The notes beneath the pieces are model-generated. The model had not been told where the DNA came from and did not search any database. It saw nothing but the letters and a program-made list of their open reading frames with translations. The translations under genes and the position numbers were made by a program. From Bradyrhizobium sp. Arg816 (GTDB taxonomy: Bacteria; Pseudomonadota; Alphaproteobacteria; Rhizobiales; Xanthobacteraceae), in assembly GCF_029989365.1 (NCBI RefSeq), contig NZ_JAPRAQ010000002.1, forward strand, positions 496,001 to 560,000: a stretch of DNA of 64,000 nucleotides, read 5' to 3'. Shown here one piece after another: positions 32,920 to 41,150 of the stretch; the stretch's first letter is position 1, and each line of letters opens with the position of its first letter.

Positions 32920-32939
32920 CTAGGGCGTGTACTCATTAA
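32918..32939. repeat. 22-bp inverted repeat, left end of kinase segment
   Basis: The sequence, read AGCTAGGGCGTGTACTCATT plus AA, is the reverse complement of 34883-34904 with one mismatch. The two ends enclose 1.9 kb containing only the sensor kinase gene. Confidence 0.8.
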
Positions 32940-33179
32940 CTCGCAGATGTCCGATCTTGGGACTAAGCGGAAATATTCGGATCGATCAGAGCATCACCGG
33001 TTTTGACCCGAAGCGGACCTTTAAGTGCCGCCCGGTCCGGACTAGCAGCAGGCCACTGAAACCCTGCAAGCGCGTCTTCGGCAAGTTGAAAACATCGTCT
33101 CGAAAACATACGCTCCGTCCAGACGAAACTCAGGGCAGCTTCGTGCCGCGCGTTCCAGCCGCTGGGAAGATTCGCTCCG

Positions 33180-34784
33180 ATGATGAAACCCGCCGTCATT
33201 GTCCCGGAGGATCAGTCTTTCGCCCTTGCGACCGTACCGCCCGGCCGGGCGCAGAAACGGCTTGCCCTTGCGGTCATGCTCGCTTTCCTGGGCGTCGTCT
33301 TAATCTTGGCAGGGGCGCTCTCGAACGTCCAGCTGGCGAGGATCGATAGCTTCGTCCCGGCCTACGGCACGGCGATGTTCGTGAATGACATGATCACCGC
33401 GGTCCTGCTGTTCAACCAGTTCGCCACCCTGCGTTCGAGTGCCCTCCTCGCAATCTCAACCGGGTATCTCTTCACGGGGCTCATGCTTGTCCCCTGGATG
33501 CTGGTCTTTCCAGGGGCGTTCGCGCCAGTTGGCCTGCTTGGCGCGGGGCTACAGAGCACGGATTGGCTCAACGCTCTGAGGTACGCCGGTTTTCCTACGT
33601 TCGTCATCGCATATACCCTTTTGAAGGTTGCCGATCCGCCCAAGCGATTGTGGGAGGGCTCAGTGGGCGCGACGATTCTTTCGAGTGTTGCGATGACGTC
33701 AGCCGTTGTGTGTGCCGTGACAGTTCTTGTCACAGTGGGTGAGGCATACTTGCCCCGCATCATGCTCGACCCGGTCCATTTTTCTAACCTCGCGCTCTAT
33801 ATTGCCAGTTGTCTAATCCTGTGGAACGTAGTTGCGCTCACTTTGCTCTGGATGCGCCAGCGTTCGGTGCTCGATCTGTGGCTGATGGTGGTTGTTTGCG
33901 CATATGCAATTGAGATCTATCTGGTCTCGTTTCCCGGTTTTGCCCGGTTCAGCGCCGGCTGGTATGCTGGCCGGGTCTTCGGGTTCGTGTCCAGCATTCT
34001 TGTACTCTTTGTCCTGCTGTATGAGATAACGACGCTTCACGCGCAGCTGCTCGGCGCGGTCCTGGCGCAACGTCGCGAACGTGAGGCGCGGCTGATGACC
34101 GGCGACGCCGTCTCGGCTTCAATTGCCCACGAAATCAAACAGCCATTAACGGCGATCATAGCCAGTGCCAACGCGGGATTGCACTGGCTTGATCGTGTCG
34201 AGCCTGACCTCGATAGTGCCAGGAATGCATTTCGGCGCGTCGTGACCACCGGACACCGTGCGGATGCCGTGATTGAAAATATCCGGATGCATTTCAAGAC
34301 GGGTGCACGGACCCGGACTTCGCTCGATATCGACGATGTCATCCAGGAAGCTCTGACCGTCGTCCGTGACCAATTGCGGAGACATCGGGTCGCCGTTCAA
34401 GCCGACGTTAACAAACGGCTGCCGCGGATAAGAGGCGAACAGGTTCAGCTCCAGCAAGTGCTGGTGAATTTGATTACGAACGCAATTGACTCCATGGCCA
34501 AGAAGAATGGGGAGCGGGTCCTATCCATAAGGTCTGAAGTCCATCACTCCAGACACGTGATGGTATCGGTAGAAGACACGGGGGAGGGTCTAGAGCCCGG
34601 CGGCGCCGTGGATCGGATATTCAACCCGATGTTCACGACCAAAACGGATGGCATGGGCATGGGGCTGTCAATCTGCCGGTCGATCATCGAGGCGCATGAA
34701 GGACAAGTATGGGTGACCGCCGATAAAGGCCGCGGCGCCATTTTTCACTTCACGGTTCCGGTAGACTCGGACAGCCCATCCTAG
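33180..34784 (+). CDS. sensor histidine kinase with MASE4-like membrane domain
   Basis: A 534-residue kinase. The N-terminal 290 residues hold about eight hydrophobic segments matching the MASE4 integral-membrane sensor type. HisKA follows with the phosphoacceptor box SIAHEIKQPLTAIIASANAG. The HATPase domain has N-box LQQVLVNLITNAIDSM, G1 VEDTGEGL, and G2-like GMGMGLSICRSIIEAHEG. All catalytic boxes are present, so it should autophosphorylate in response to an unknown membrane or small-molecule signal. No response regulator gene is adjacent in the window, so the partner is unknown. The segment is flanked by a 22-bp inverted repeat (32918-32939 and 34883-34904). Confidence 0.92.
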   Translation: MMKPAVIVPEDQSFALATVPPGRAQKRLALAVMLAFLGVVLILAGALSNVQLARIDSFVPAYGTAMFVNDMITAVLLFNQFATLRSSALLAISTGYLFTGLMLVPWMLVFPGAFAPVGLLGAGLQSTDWLNALRYAGFPTFVIAYTLLKVADPPKRLWEGSVGATILSSVAMTSAVVCAVTVLVTVGEAYLPRIMLDPVHFSNLALYIASCLILWNVVALTLLWMRQRSVLDLWLMVVVCAYAIEIYLVSFPGFARFSAGWYAGRVFGFVSSILVLFVLLYEITTLHAQLLGAVLAQRREREARLMTGDAVSASIAHEIKQPLTAIIASANAGLHWLDRVEPDLDSARNAFRRVVTTGHRADAVIENIRMHFKTGARTRTSLDIDDVIQEALTVVRDQLRRHRVAVQADVNKRLPRIRGEQVQLQQVLVNLITNAIDSMAKKNGERVLSIRSEVHHSRHVMVSVEDTGEGLEPGGAVDRIFNPMFTTKTDGMGMGLSICRSIIEAHEGQVWVTADKGRGAIFHFTVPVDSDSPS

Positions 34785-34882
34785 TAGCCGCCTGAGTCCG
34801 ACTTTGGCCCTTGTGCGACCTTGGACAACGTCCGCTCTTCCGCCGCTGTTGGGGGTTGAGCGGACATCAGTCGGCCAACCGT

Positions 34883-34904
34883 TTAATGAGTACACGTCCT
34901 AGCT
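34883..34904. repeat. 22-bp inverted repeat, right end of kinase segment
   Basis: TTAATGAGTACACGTCCTAG plus CT, the reverse complement of 32918-32939 with one mismatch. It begins about 98 bases after the kinase stop. Confidence 0.8.
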
Positions 34905-35036
34905 TGCCGCGCCCAGCGTCTCTCCCTCACGCAGATGTGCCTGCGCCCCCTGCCCCTCGCCCCACTTTCCTGCTATCTCCTACCCCCGCCGCCCCGGCCC
35001 AAAGCAAAACCCCATCCGTTCAAGGGAGCAACAACC

Positions 35037-35489
35037 ATGCGATACCTCCACACCATGCTGCGCGTGCGCAATCTCGATGCCGCGCTGAAGTTTTACCAGG
35101 ATGCGCTGGGCTTGAAGGAGGTACGGCGGATCGAGAATGACAAGGGGCGCTTCACGCTCGTCTTCCTGTGCTCGGCGGACGATCTCGAGGCGCTGAAGAA
35201 GCAGCCGCAAACGCGCGGCGCGCCGCTGGTCGAGCTCACTTACAATTGGGACGAGGAGACCTACGGCGAGGACCGCTTCTTCGGCCATCTCGCCTATGAG
35301 GTCGACGACATCTACGCCACCTGCGCGCAGCTGATGAAGGCCGGCGTCACCATCAACCGTCCCCCGCGCGACGGCAACATGGCCTTCGTCCGCTCGCCGG
35401 ATCTGCACTCGATCGAGCTGCTGCAGAAGGGCGAGCCGAAGGCGCCGGCCGAGCCGTGGTCGTCGATGCCGAATACCGGCCATTGGTAG
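35037..35489 (+). CDS. gloA: lactoylglutathione lyase (glyoxalase I)
   Basis: A 150-residue enzyme that converts the methylglyoxal-glutathione hemithioacetal to S-lactoylglutathione in the cytoplasm. The four metal ligands are visible in family positions: His5 (RYLHTMLRV), Glu in VELTYNWDEETY, His in FFGHLAYEVDDIY, and Glu in SIELLQKG. One complete VOC pair of beta-alpha-beta modules is present. The length is slightly over the usual 135 because of a short C-terminal tail (AEPWSSMPNTGHW). AAGGGAG precedes the ATG at 35037. It is followed by a tiny gene and then a GST gene. Confidence 0.95.
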   Translation: MRYLHTMLRVRNLDAALKFYQDALGLKEVRRIENDKGRFTLVFLCSADDLEALKKQPQTRGAPLVELTYNWDEETYGEDRFFGHLAYEVDDIYATCAQLMKAGVTINRPPRDGNMAFVRSPDLHSIELLQKGEPKAPAEPWSSMPNTGHW

Positions 35490-35559
35490 GGCCGCGCCAC
35501 AGGAACCAGCCCTCGCGACCGGTGTTGTCCCTCCGACATAACGATTGGAGGAGGACACA

Positions 35560-35640
35560 ATGGGACGAGGACTGTTGCTGTGGATGCTTGGCGTGCCGAT
35601 TCCTGTGATCATTCTGCTGTGGCTGTTCTTCGGCCACTGA
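35560..35640 (+). CDS. tiny membrane peptide, 26 aa
   Basis: The ATG at 35560 follows GGAGGAGG by seven bases, a near-ideal site. The product GRGLLLWMLGVPIPVIILLW, ending LFFGH, is a single hydrophobic helix. I recall similar short proteins as widespread in rhizobia. The strong ribosome site makes it a real gene in my judgement. Confidence 0.7.
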   Translation: MGRGLLLWMLGVPIPVIILLWLFFGH

Positions 35641-35704
35641 TCATCGGGCTCGATCTGCCAGATTCGATTTGCCAAGTTCGATTTGCCGAGTTTGGCTTGC
35701 AATG

Positions 35705-35733
35705 AAAGCTCCGCCGACGGCGGAGCTTTTTGC
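35705..35733 (+). terminator. Rho-independent terminator
   Basis: AGCTCCGCC (35707-35715) pairs perfectly with GGCGGAGCT (35719-35727) around a 3-base loop, followed by TTTTTG. It ends the gloA-tiny peptide transcript. Just before it lies a triplicated ATTCGATTTGCC-like motif (about 35653-35698). Confidence 0.9.
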
Positions 35734-35802
35734 ATGAGGGGCGCGCCGCAATCGCCGTCGCTCCGCCTGAGGAATTCGGCTATCACGCGCGCGAGCTTGC
35801 TC

Positions 35803-35883
35803 GTAGCCCGGATGGAGCGAAGCGTAATCCGGGACCGCTGCAGCCGAAGCACCCCGGATTTCGCTTCGCTCCATCCGGGCTAC
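35803..35883. repeat. palindromic REP-like element, copy 1
   Basis: GTAGCCCGGATGGAGCGAAG at the left is mirrored by CTTCGCTCCATCCGGGCTAC at the right, enclosing a short centre with TAATCCGGG and CCCCGGATT. The same family occurs at 54889-54974. Elements with this GTAGCCCGGATG core are dispersed in Bradyrhizobium as I recall. Confidence 0.85.
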
Positions 35884-35911
35884 GAAACCGAAAACGCCGC
35901 GGGAGAACTTC

Positions 35912-36550
35912 ATGCCGGACACCAAGCGGACGATCTGGGGCCGCGCCAACTCGGTCAACGTGCAGAAGGTGCTGTGGTGCCTCGCCGAGCTCGACCTGCC
36001 CTATGAGCGCATCGATGCCGGCATGAGTTTCGGCAAGACCCGCGAGGCCGACTATCTCGCGATGAATCCCAATGCGCGGATCCCGACGCTGGTCGAGGGC
36101 GACTTCGTGCTGTGGGAATCGAACTCCATCATGCGCTATCTCTGCCTCGCGCATGGCCGCGGCACGCCGCTCTATCCCGAAGCCGCGAAGCTGCGCACCA
36201 GCGTCGACCGCTGGCTCGACTGGACGCTGTCGATGGTGCAGCCGGTCGACCGCCCGGTGTTCTGGGGCATCGTGCGCACGCCGCCCGCCGAGCGCGACAT
36301 GATCCAGGTGCAGCGGGATGCCGATGCCGCCGCCGAGGTCTGGGCCATCGCCGACCGCCTGCTCTCGTCGCGCCGCTTCATCGACGGCGACCAGTTCACG
36401 CTGGCCGACATCGCGGTCGGCGCCTATGCGCGGCGCTGGCTCGGCGTCGAGGGCATCACCCGCCCGGCCCAGCCGCATCTGACGCGCTGGCTCGCCGAGC
36501 TCGGCAAGCGGCCCGGATTTGCCCAGTTTGTCGCACCGCCGATGTCGTGA
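35912..36550 (+). CDS. glutathione S-transferase
   Basis: A 212-residue cytosolic GST. The thioredoxin-like half has WGRANSVNVQKVLWCLAELD, the cis-Pro ARIPTLVEGD and ESNSIMRYL (residues about 8-75). The helical half ends in the folding motif FTLADIAVGAYARRWLG. This layout (SVNVQK, then IPTL.EGDFVLWES) fits the theta-like/GST class close to YfcG-type bacterial enzymes. It lies after the palindromic repeat and probably forms its own transcript. Confidence 0.92.
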   Translation: MPDTKRTIWGRANSVNVQKVLWCLAELDLPYERIDAGMSFGKTREADYLAMNPNARIPTLVEGDFVLWESNSIMRYLCLAHGRGTPLYPEAAKLRTSVDRWLDWTLSMVQPVDRPVFWGIVRTPPAERDMIQVQRDADAAAEVWAIADRLLSSRRFIDGDQFTLADIAVGAYARRWLGVEGITRPAQPHLTRWLAELGKRPGFAQFVAPPMS

Positions 36551-36683
36551 GCCGGCGGCGCGGCCTAAGCTGCGCTGAACGCGCGATGAATCGTCGTCAT
36601 GACGCACGCATCAAGCGCCGCGCCGGGACTTGACGGCTACTGTGCATGGGGTTGTTTTAGCGTTTTTTTGTTTTAGGTGGTGC

Positions 36684-36851
36684 CTAGCGCCAGCCGCGCT
36701 CGACCAGCAGCACGCAGATGATCAGCACCAGCGTCACGGCGGCGGTGGCGAGCTTGGCCGTCCAGCTCAGGCCGCGGCCGACCCACAACAGCAGCGCGCA
36801 ATACATCACGAAGGGGACGATGATGTCGGGCCGCATGAGATCCGGCGGCAT
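36684..36851 (-). CDS. small membrane protein, 55 aa
   Basis: From the ATG at 36851 (or Met6 at 36836) the product carries two hydrophobic stretches, IIVPFVMYCALLLWVG and LATAAVTLVLIICVLLV, and ends in ERGWR. It is probably a helical hairpin in the inner membrane. It begins 5 bases after the stop of the upstream exported gene (36857-37102), so they form an operon. Confidence 0.6.
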   Translation of the reverse strand: MPPDLMRPDIIVPFVMYCALLLWVGRGLSWTAKLATAAVTLVLIICVLLVERGWR

Positions 36852-36856
36852 CGGCT

Positions 36857-37102
36857 TCAGCGCCTGACCGTGGTCTCGACGCTGACCGAGCCGCCGATCT
36901 TCACGCAGGTGCCGGTGCTCTCGACCATGACGAAGCGCGGGCCATAGGCGGCGCAGGAGCCGGCCTTGGCTGCACCGCCCGCGCCCTTCAGCGGCAGCGC
37001 CTTGCCGGCCTGCGGCCGCTCGGCAGGCGGAAGGCGCAGGGCCTCGGCTGCGGCCGCGGAGGTGGCCAGCAACGGGATGAGGATGAGGAGCGGCGCGCGC
37101 AT
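36857..37102 (-). CDS. small exported protein, porin-N-terminus-like
   Basis: An 81-residue protein with signal peptide RAPLLILIPLLATSAAAAEA. The mature part contains SCAAYGPRFVMVESTGTCVK, then IGGSVSVET. This Cys-AYG...TGTC-K-IGG pattern is the start of the rhizobial Porin_2 barrel, but the barrel itself is absent. It is either a free-standing plug-like module or a very short relative. It is followed closely by a membrane peptide gene. Confidence 0.7.
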   Translation of the reverse strand: MRAPLLILIPLLATSAAAAEALRLPPAERPQAGKALPLKGAGGAAKAGSCAAYGPRFVMVESTGTCVKIGGSVSVETTVRR

Positions 37103-37158
37103 GCAGCCGTTCTAGCCCGGACCGGCGCCACGCGCCATCCGGGTCGCCTCGTCCGGGA

Positions 37159-37413
37159 TCAGATGAACTTGACGCCGGCCGATTTGCCGCGGCGCCAGAC
37201 CACCTGGCAGCTCCGCCCGGTGCGGGCATCGCGCGCGAACGCCATCCGGATCACGCCCGGGAGCTGGGTCGCGTCCTCGTCCATCGTGATCTTCGCGCCG
37301 GTATCGGAGATGTCCTGGACCAGGCAATGCCGCGCCGCGAACCCTCCGTCGAGCGTGATCCAGGCGTGCCGCGACAGCGATTTGCGGGCTGCGCGCTTCT
37401 TGGGCTGGGGCAT
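37159..37413 (-). CDS. PilZ-domain protein, 84 aa
   Basis: A single PilZ domain, normally a cyclic-di-GMP receptor. It has an N-terminal basic tract (KKRAARKSLSRHAWITLDG) and then the strand CLVQDISDTGAKITMDED, matching the D-S-x-x-G part of the c-di-GMP motif. The RxxxR part is poorly conserved, so binding is uncertain. It ends in GKSAGVKFI. A TTG at 37419 could be used, but ATG 37413 is favoured. Confidence 0.85.
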   Translation of the reverse strand: MPQPKKRAARKSLSRHAWITLDGGFAARHCLVQDISDTGAKITMDEDATQLPGVIRMAFARDARTGRSCQVVWRRGKSAGVKFI

Positions 37414-37638
37414 GGACAAAATCTCTCCGGTTCCAGCGCTAGCTCAGGGGGCCTAAGAAACCGTTGAAATCGCCTGCGAATGTAACGGGGCTGTGGGCTA
37501 TCCACCGGTGTCAAAAGACCGTTCCCGAACGGCTTGCCCACGGCGCCAAAGGCCACTATACGTTCGCCCGCTGCAGCCGCCGGGCTCGACTCGGGTGGCC
37601 GGCGGCCGTGCCGCGAAAAGCGGCGGGGCCTTGTGTTT

Positions 37639-37713
37639 GCTCCCTTCGTCTATCGGTTAGGACGCCACCCTTTCACGGTGGAGAGAGCGGTTCGATTCCG
37701 CTAGGGAGCGCCA
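37639..37713 (+). tRNA. tRNA-Glu(UUC)
   Basis: The acceptor GCTCCCT pairs with AGGGAGC, the discriminator is G and CCA is encoded (37711-37713). The anticodon stem CCACC/GGTGG encloses CTTTCAC, giving anticodon TTC. The T arm contains GGTTCGATTCC. Downstream, 1.6 kb of small unrelated genes could be an accessory insert at this tRNA. Confidence 0.95.
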
Positions 37714-37815
37714 ACAAAATCAATCACTTGCCGCCTCCTCCGCCGCCGTGTCCAACACCTGTCCAATATACGGGTATGGACTCGTTCACAGCGCCGGGTC
37801 GCGGAGCTGCGCGAG

Positions 37816-37950
37816 ATGGAGCGCCTTTGCTCGGATTGGGCGGACGATGACGATCTCGTTCTCGCGCGCGGCGGCCTGAACGCGCTGGCGGCCGACTACC
37901 GCGCCGCTGCGGACGCGATGGTTCCCTCCGGTGCTGTTTGGGACCTTTAG
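37816..37950 (+). CDS. small hypothetical protein, 44 aa
   Basis: The frame from ATG 37816 encodes ERLCSDWADDDDLVLARGGL, then NALAADYRAAADAMV. It is acidic and helical and ends in AVWDL. Codon use looks genuine (G/C at most third positions). A clear ribosome site is lacking, and the frame may extend upstream from a non-ATG start. Confidence 0.4.
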   Translation: MERLCSDWADDDDLVLARGGLNALAADYRAAADAMVPSGAVWDL

Positions 37951-38011
37951 GGCGCGGTGAGCGTTGAGGCGTTAGCACCGGGGCAGGATCGCGAACCCCG
38001 GAGTTCGGATC

Positions 38012-38290
38012 ATGAGCACGATCCCTGCGGACCTCGAAAGAAAGTTCGAACAACGGTGGGCCGCCAGATTCGCGCGGCCCATTCCGCCGGCTCCATTTGC
38101 GCGCCCAGCCTGTCCGAGCTGCAAGGCCCAGATGATGCTCGTCAGCATCGAGCCAAAAAGCCTAAGCGTGGACTTGCACATGTTTCGCTGCGCTGTCTGC
38201 AATCACGCACTTACGACCTTCGCAGCGCATGAAGATCCCATGCATTCCAATGGCCGCTGGCTTCAAGGCGATTTGCACCCACCGAAGTAA
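38012..38290 (+). CDS. zinc-ribbon protein, 92 aa
   Basis: The Cys pairs CPSC and CAVC (residues about 34-37 and 60-63) frame a beta-rich loop (KAQMMLVSIEPKSLSVDLHM), as in a zinc ribbon. The C-terminus RWLQGDLHPPK parallels the protein at 3580-3789. The N-terminal 30 residues are a basic helix. It probably binds nucleic acid or a partner; the function is unknown. Confidence 0.75.
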   Translation: MSTIPADLERKFEQRWAARFARPIPPAPFARPACPSCKAQMMLVSIEPKSLSVDLHMFRCAVCNHALTTFAAHEDPMHSNGRWLQGDLHPPK

Positions 38291-38305
38291 CCCGCGCTGC
38301 AAGTC

Positions 38306-38437
38306 GTGACCGAAGGCGAGAAGCCGCGGCTGCCGGAAGGTTTCAGGGTCGAGCTCGACAAGGACGGCTGGCGGCACTCACTCGCGCGAAGCGGCGATGG
38401 CCTCAATGCATCTGCCGCTCTGACTGATCTTCACTAA
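38306..38437 (+). CDS. possible small protein, 43 aa
   Basis: It starts at GTG 38306. The product TEGEKPRLPEGFRVELDKDG, then GWRHSLARSGDGLN, resembles a short beta-hairpin peptide with good codon use. No ribosome site is clear and no family is known. It could be a gene fragment. Confidence 0.3.
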   Translation: MTEGEKPRLPEGFRVELDKDGWRHSLARSGDGLNASAALTDLH

Positions 38438-38456
38438 TCCGCCAGCCGCGTAGGGC

Positions 38457-38687
38457 ATGACCATGTCCGATGACTGGACCAAACGAGCGACGAACATCCT
38501 TCGAGAACTTCATGCTGCCGAGACGGAGCTAATCGGCAGGGGTGTTATCCTGACCGACGGTAAGGCGGGGACGGTTGATCACGTCTTCCTTGACGAGGTG
38601 CACGGGCTCCGGATCTCGATCGGTGGCCACGACGGCAAGTGGCCGATTTCGACTCTGAAGCTTCTAGACTCCGGTTTCGCCAGATAG
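38457..38687 (+). CDS. hypothetical protein, 74-76 aa
   Basis: It starts at 38457 or at ATG 38463 (MSDDWTK). A helix (TNILRELHAAETELIGRGVI) is followed by a small beta-barrel-like part (LTDGKAGTVDHVFLDEVHGL, then RISIGGHDGKWPISTLKLLD). The pattern looks like a short PRC-barrel or SH3-type fold, which is inference. No family is recognised. Confidence 0.65.
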   Translation: MTMSDDWTKRATNILRELHAAETELIGRGVILTDGKAGTVDHVFLDEVHGLRISIGGHDGKWPISTLKLLDSGFAR

Positions 38688-38808
38688 CTTGTCCGCCCGG
38701 TCCTCCGCGGTGGACCCTCGGTGACCGGGCGCCCAGCGCGGACTTCGAAGGCCTGCTCGCCGGTGCCTGGCCGAGTAAGCCAGTCACAGTTTACCTGGAG
38801 TGGCAGCC

Positions 38809-38955
38809 ATGATGCAGAACGTTGTAGCCGGATGCGTCGCAGTGGCTTTGATTATCCTGGCCTTGATTGGCTTCGCCCAAACGCACCATGAATGTTGGCA
38901 CGGGCACGTGCTCCTAACCCATGAGCCCTGCGGATCCGTCAGCCCTTCAATATAA
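38809..38955 (+). CDS. small membrane or exported protein, 48 aa
   Basis: The ATG at 38809 follows TGGAGTGGCAG. A hydrophobic segment (VVAGCVAVALIILALIGFAQ) is followed by a His/Cys-containing tail (THHECWHGHVLLTHEPCGSV). The tail could bind metal. It is too short for a family call but clearly coding in pattern. Confidence 0.55.
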   Translation: MMQNVVAGCVAVALIILALIGFAQTHHECWHGHVLLTHEPCGSVSPSI

Positions 38956-39057
38956 GAACAACCATTTTCCGCTGATCTAGGGCGGGACCAAAGCCCCGCG
39001 GCTCGTGAAGTTCTGCCCGCACCGGTAAGCTTGCGGACGACTCAGCGCGAAAGACCC

Positions 39058-39294
39058 CTACCGCCCGGTAACCGCCTTCTGGCGCGCCGCGTTCAGGTCT
39101 GCCTTTGTCTGCGCAGTTGCGGCACTCGCGGGCTCTCGATTTGGGGGCGGCTCATTGAGGTCTCGGGCCCACTGCGCGCCAGATCGAGCAACTGACTTCG
39201 GAGCGGCATGTTCTGAGCTGGAGCAGGCAGAGACAAGAGAAACGACAACAAGAGACATCCCCGTCCGGCCCAACGTTCGAGTGATCCTGTTCAT
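39058..39294 (-). CDS. small lipoprotein, 78 aa
   Basis: The ATG at 39294 opens a signal peptide with a lipobox (TGMSLVVVSLVSAC, Cys about residue 23), so the mature protein is a short lipoprotein. The tail is Ala/Glu/Arg-rich (SEHAAPKSVARSGAQWARDL). An earlier start at 39351 would push the lipobox deep into the protein and is rejected. Function unknown. Confidence 0.7.
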   Translation of the reverse strand: MNRITRTLGRTGMSLVVVSLVSACSSSEHAAPKSVARSGAQWARDLNEPPPNREPASAATAQTKADLNAARQKAVTGR

Positions 39295-39610
39295 CAGGCA
39301 ATCACCTTCCGGCGCGGCCTTACTGTTGGCGCCTGCGATCAGCTCTAGCATCGAAATAGATGACCACCGCGAATGTGGCGCCTAGAGCCAAAACGCTGAC
39401 ACAGCCGGTAATCAACACCACCGCCATCATAGCTGGATCAGTATTTCCACGGCGTCAGGGGTGGGCAATTCACGAATGATTAGCGCATGCAACAAGGCTG
39501 GAGCCCGCCAGCGTGAACCGGCGGCCGCTGATGCGGCGAAATCCGCTGCCCCGCATGAACCTCCCCGCCCCTGACCGACGACCAATGTCCCGTTGGAACC
39601 GGTACAGGCC

Positions 39611-40270
39611 ATGGTGCTGCATAAATCCCCCTCGGACCGCCAGATCGGCGCCGCCTCGCCGGCTCCGCCGTCCTGGATGCACCGTACCGCGGCCTACGCG
39701 CCGGAGCGGCGCGCCGGAATGTTGGAGCACATGGCGCGGGCCCGATCGCTTCCGCAGCCCCAGGCCGCGACGGCGCCGACGCCGTCGCGCACGAGCGGCC
39801 TGGACATTCTCGGCGATGCCTTCGGCTACTTAGTTTTGTTCGGTGTCATCGCCCTGTTCTTCCAGTCGCGCATTCCGCTCAATCTCGGTGCCTTCCTCTT
39901 CCTCACCGACGGCGAGCGCATCGAGCACGCGCTTGGAACGATCGGCATCCGGCTCGAGCGGGATACGGTCGGCCCCGACATCATCAAGGGCTTCGCATCC
40001 CTGTTCGGGTGGTTCGCGCTGCTCGCGTCCTTGCAAGGCTCCGTCCCGGCCTCGCTTGCGGCATGGATGCCGCCGGACACATCCTGGTCCGCGATTGCCG
40101 GCATCGCATTCGTGTTCGCGACCGTCGAAGCGTCTGCGGGGTTGGCGATGCGGCACGCATTGCCGTGGTTCGGATTTCAGATCAGGCCGGACAGCCTGAC
40201 TGCGACGGCGATCAAGCTCCTCATGGCCGTCGGCCTGCTCGCCTTGCTGGTGCTGCTCGGATCTCTCTGA
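39611..40270 (+). CDS. membrane protein, 219 aa, unknown
   Basis: The N-terminal 60 residues are Pro/Ala/Arg-rich and cytoplasmic. Three or four hydrophobic segments follow: DAFGYLVLFGVIALFFQS, ASLFGWFALLASLQG, WSAIAGIAFVFATVEASAGL and LLMAVGLLALLVLLGSL. I do not recognise a family. The start at 39611 is chosen over 39593 because it follows ACAGG; both are possible. It is monocistronic on the plus strand, upstream of the PilZ gene. Confidence 0.65.
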   Translation: MVLHKSPSDRQIGAASPAPPSWMHRTAAYAPERRAGMLEHMARARSLPQPQAATAPTPSRTSGLDILGDAFGYLVLFGVIALFFQSRIPLNLGAFLFLTDGERIEHALGTIGIRLERDTVGPDIIKGFASLFGWFALLASLQGSVPASLAAWMPPDTSWSAIAGIAFVFATVEASAGLAMRHALPWFGFQIRPDSLTATAIKLLMAVGLLALLVLLGSL

Positions 40271-40401
40271 GCGGCACACTGTCGTGACACGCCACGTCCA
40301 TTTACCGAAAATTTACCCTCGCTATTTGATCGGCGTATCGTTTGCTTAGACGTTGCCCGCTACGTGATTTTACGGAAACACTCCGAAACACGATTGGCGT
40401 C

Positions 40402-41028
40402 ATGTCCGTCTCAGAGTTCCTCAGGCAGCGCGCAGTGGAAGTCAGCGTGAGCGGCAGCTACTCGCTGCCGCGCTGGTACGATTGCGAGGGCCAGCTACGC
40501 ACCTTCGCCTGCCGCACCAAGCGTGTCTCTCCGTTCCGCATGATCGTCGACGTGCCTGTCGTCGGCAAGGTCGGCGAGCGCGTGACCTCCTATTTCCAGG
40601 ACTTTGGCGAATTCCAGTGCACCATCAGCGCGACGCTGAAGGCGGGCTTCCTGATGGAACTCGACATGACGCGGGAGCGGCGCGCCTGGATGTCGGAAAA
40701 GCTGACCTGGCTGGAGAAGAAGCAGAAGGACGCCAGCATTCTAGAACTGCGCAATGACGCGCGCTTCGTTCCCCAGGTCTCGCACACCTTTCTGACGCTC
40801 GCCGACGGCAGCACCCATGCCTGCTTCATCATCGACGTCTCCACGGCCGGCGTCGCGATATCCTGCGAATACGACCCGCCGATCGGAACCCCGCTTGCGG
40901 TCGGCGCCTGCGTCGGGCGCGTCATTCGCAAATTCGACAACGGCTTTGCCGTCAAGTTCGCCGAAAAGCAGCAGCGGGACGACCTCGTCCGCCTCGTCGT
41001 CCGTACGCCCATGCTGCAATCGGCCTGA
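40402..41028 (+). CDS. PilZ-domain protein, 208 aa
   Basis: The C-terminal half is a PilZ-type barrel, with RNDARFVPQVSHTFLTLADG and FIIDVSTAGVAISCEYDPP (the D-S-x-x-G element). The N-terminal half is a second, diverged PilZ-like or YcgR-N-like barrel (SGSYSLPRWYDCEGQLRTFA). In rhizobia such proteins control motility or polysaccharide in response to cyclic-di-GMP. Arg in the RxxxR part is reduced to a single Arg, so nucleotide binding is uncertain. It starts at ATG 40402. Confidence 0.8.
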   Translation: MSVSEFLRQRAVEVSVSGSYSLPRWYDCEGQLRTFACRTKRVSPFRMIVDVPVVGKVGERVTSYFQDFGEFQCTISATLKAGFLMELDMTRERRAWMSEKLTWLEKKQKDASILELRNDARFVPQVSHTFLTLADGSTHACFIIDVSTAGVAISCEYDPPIGTPLAVGACVGRVIRKFDNGFAVKFAEKQQRDDLVRLVVRTPMLQSA

Positions 41029-41150
41029 ATCGGCCCGATCGATTTTAACTCAATTTTAACTAAATACTGGAGGTGCTGATCCCCGCGCGGTAGGGTGTGA
41101 CCCAGTACGTCCGCAATCACTGCGGGCCCCGAGTTATTGGAAGTCCCGGA

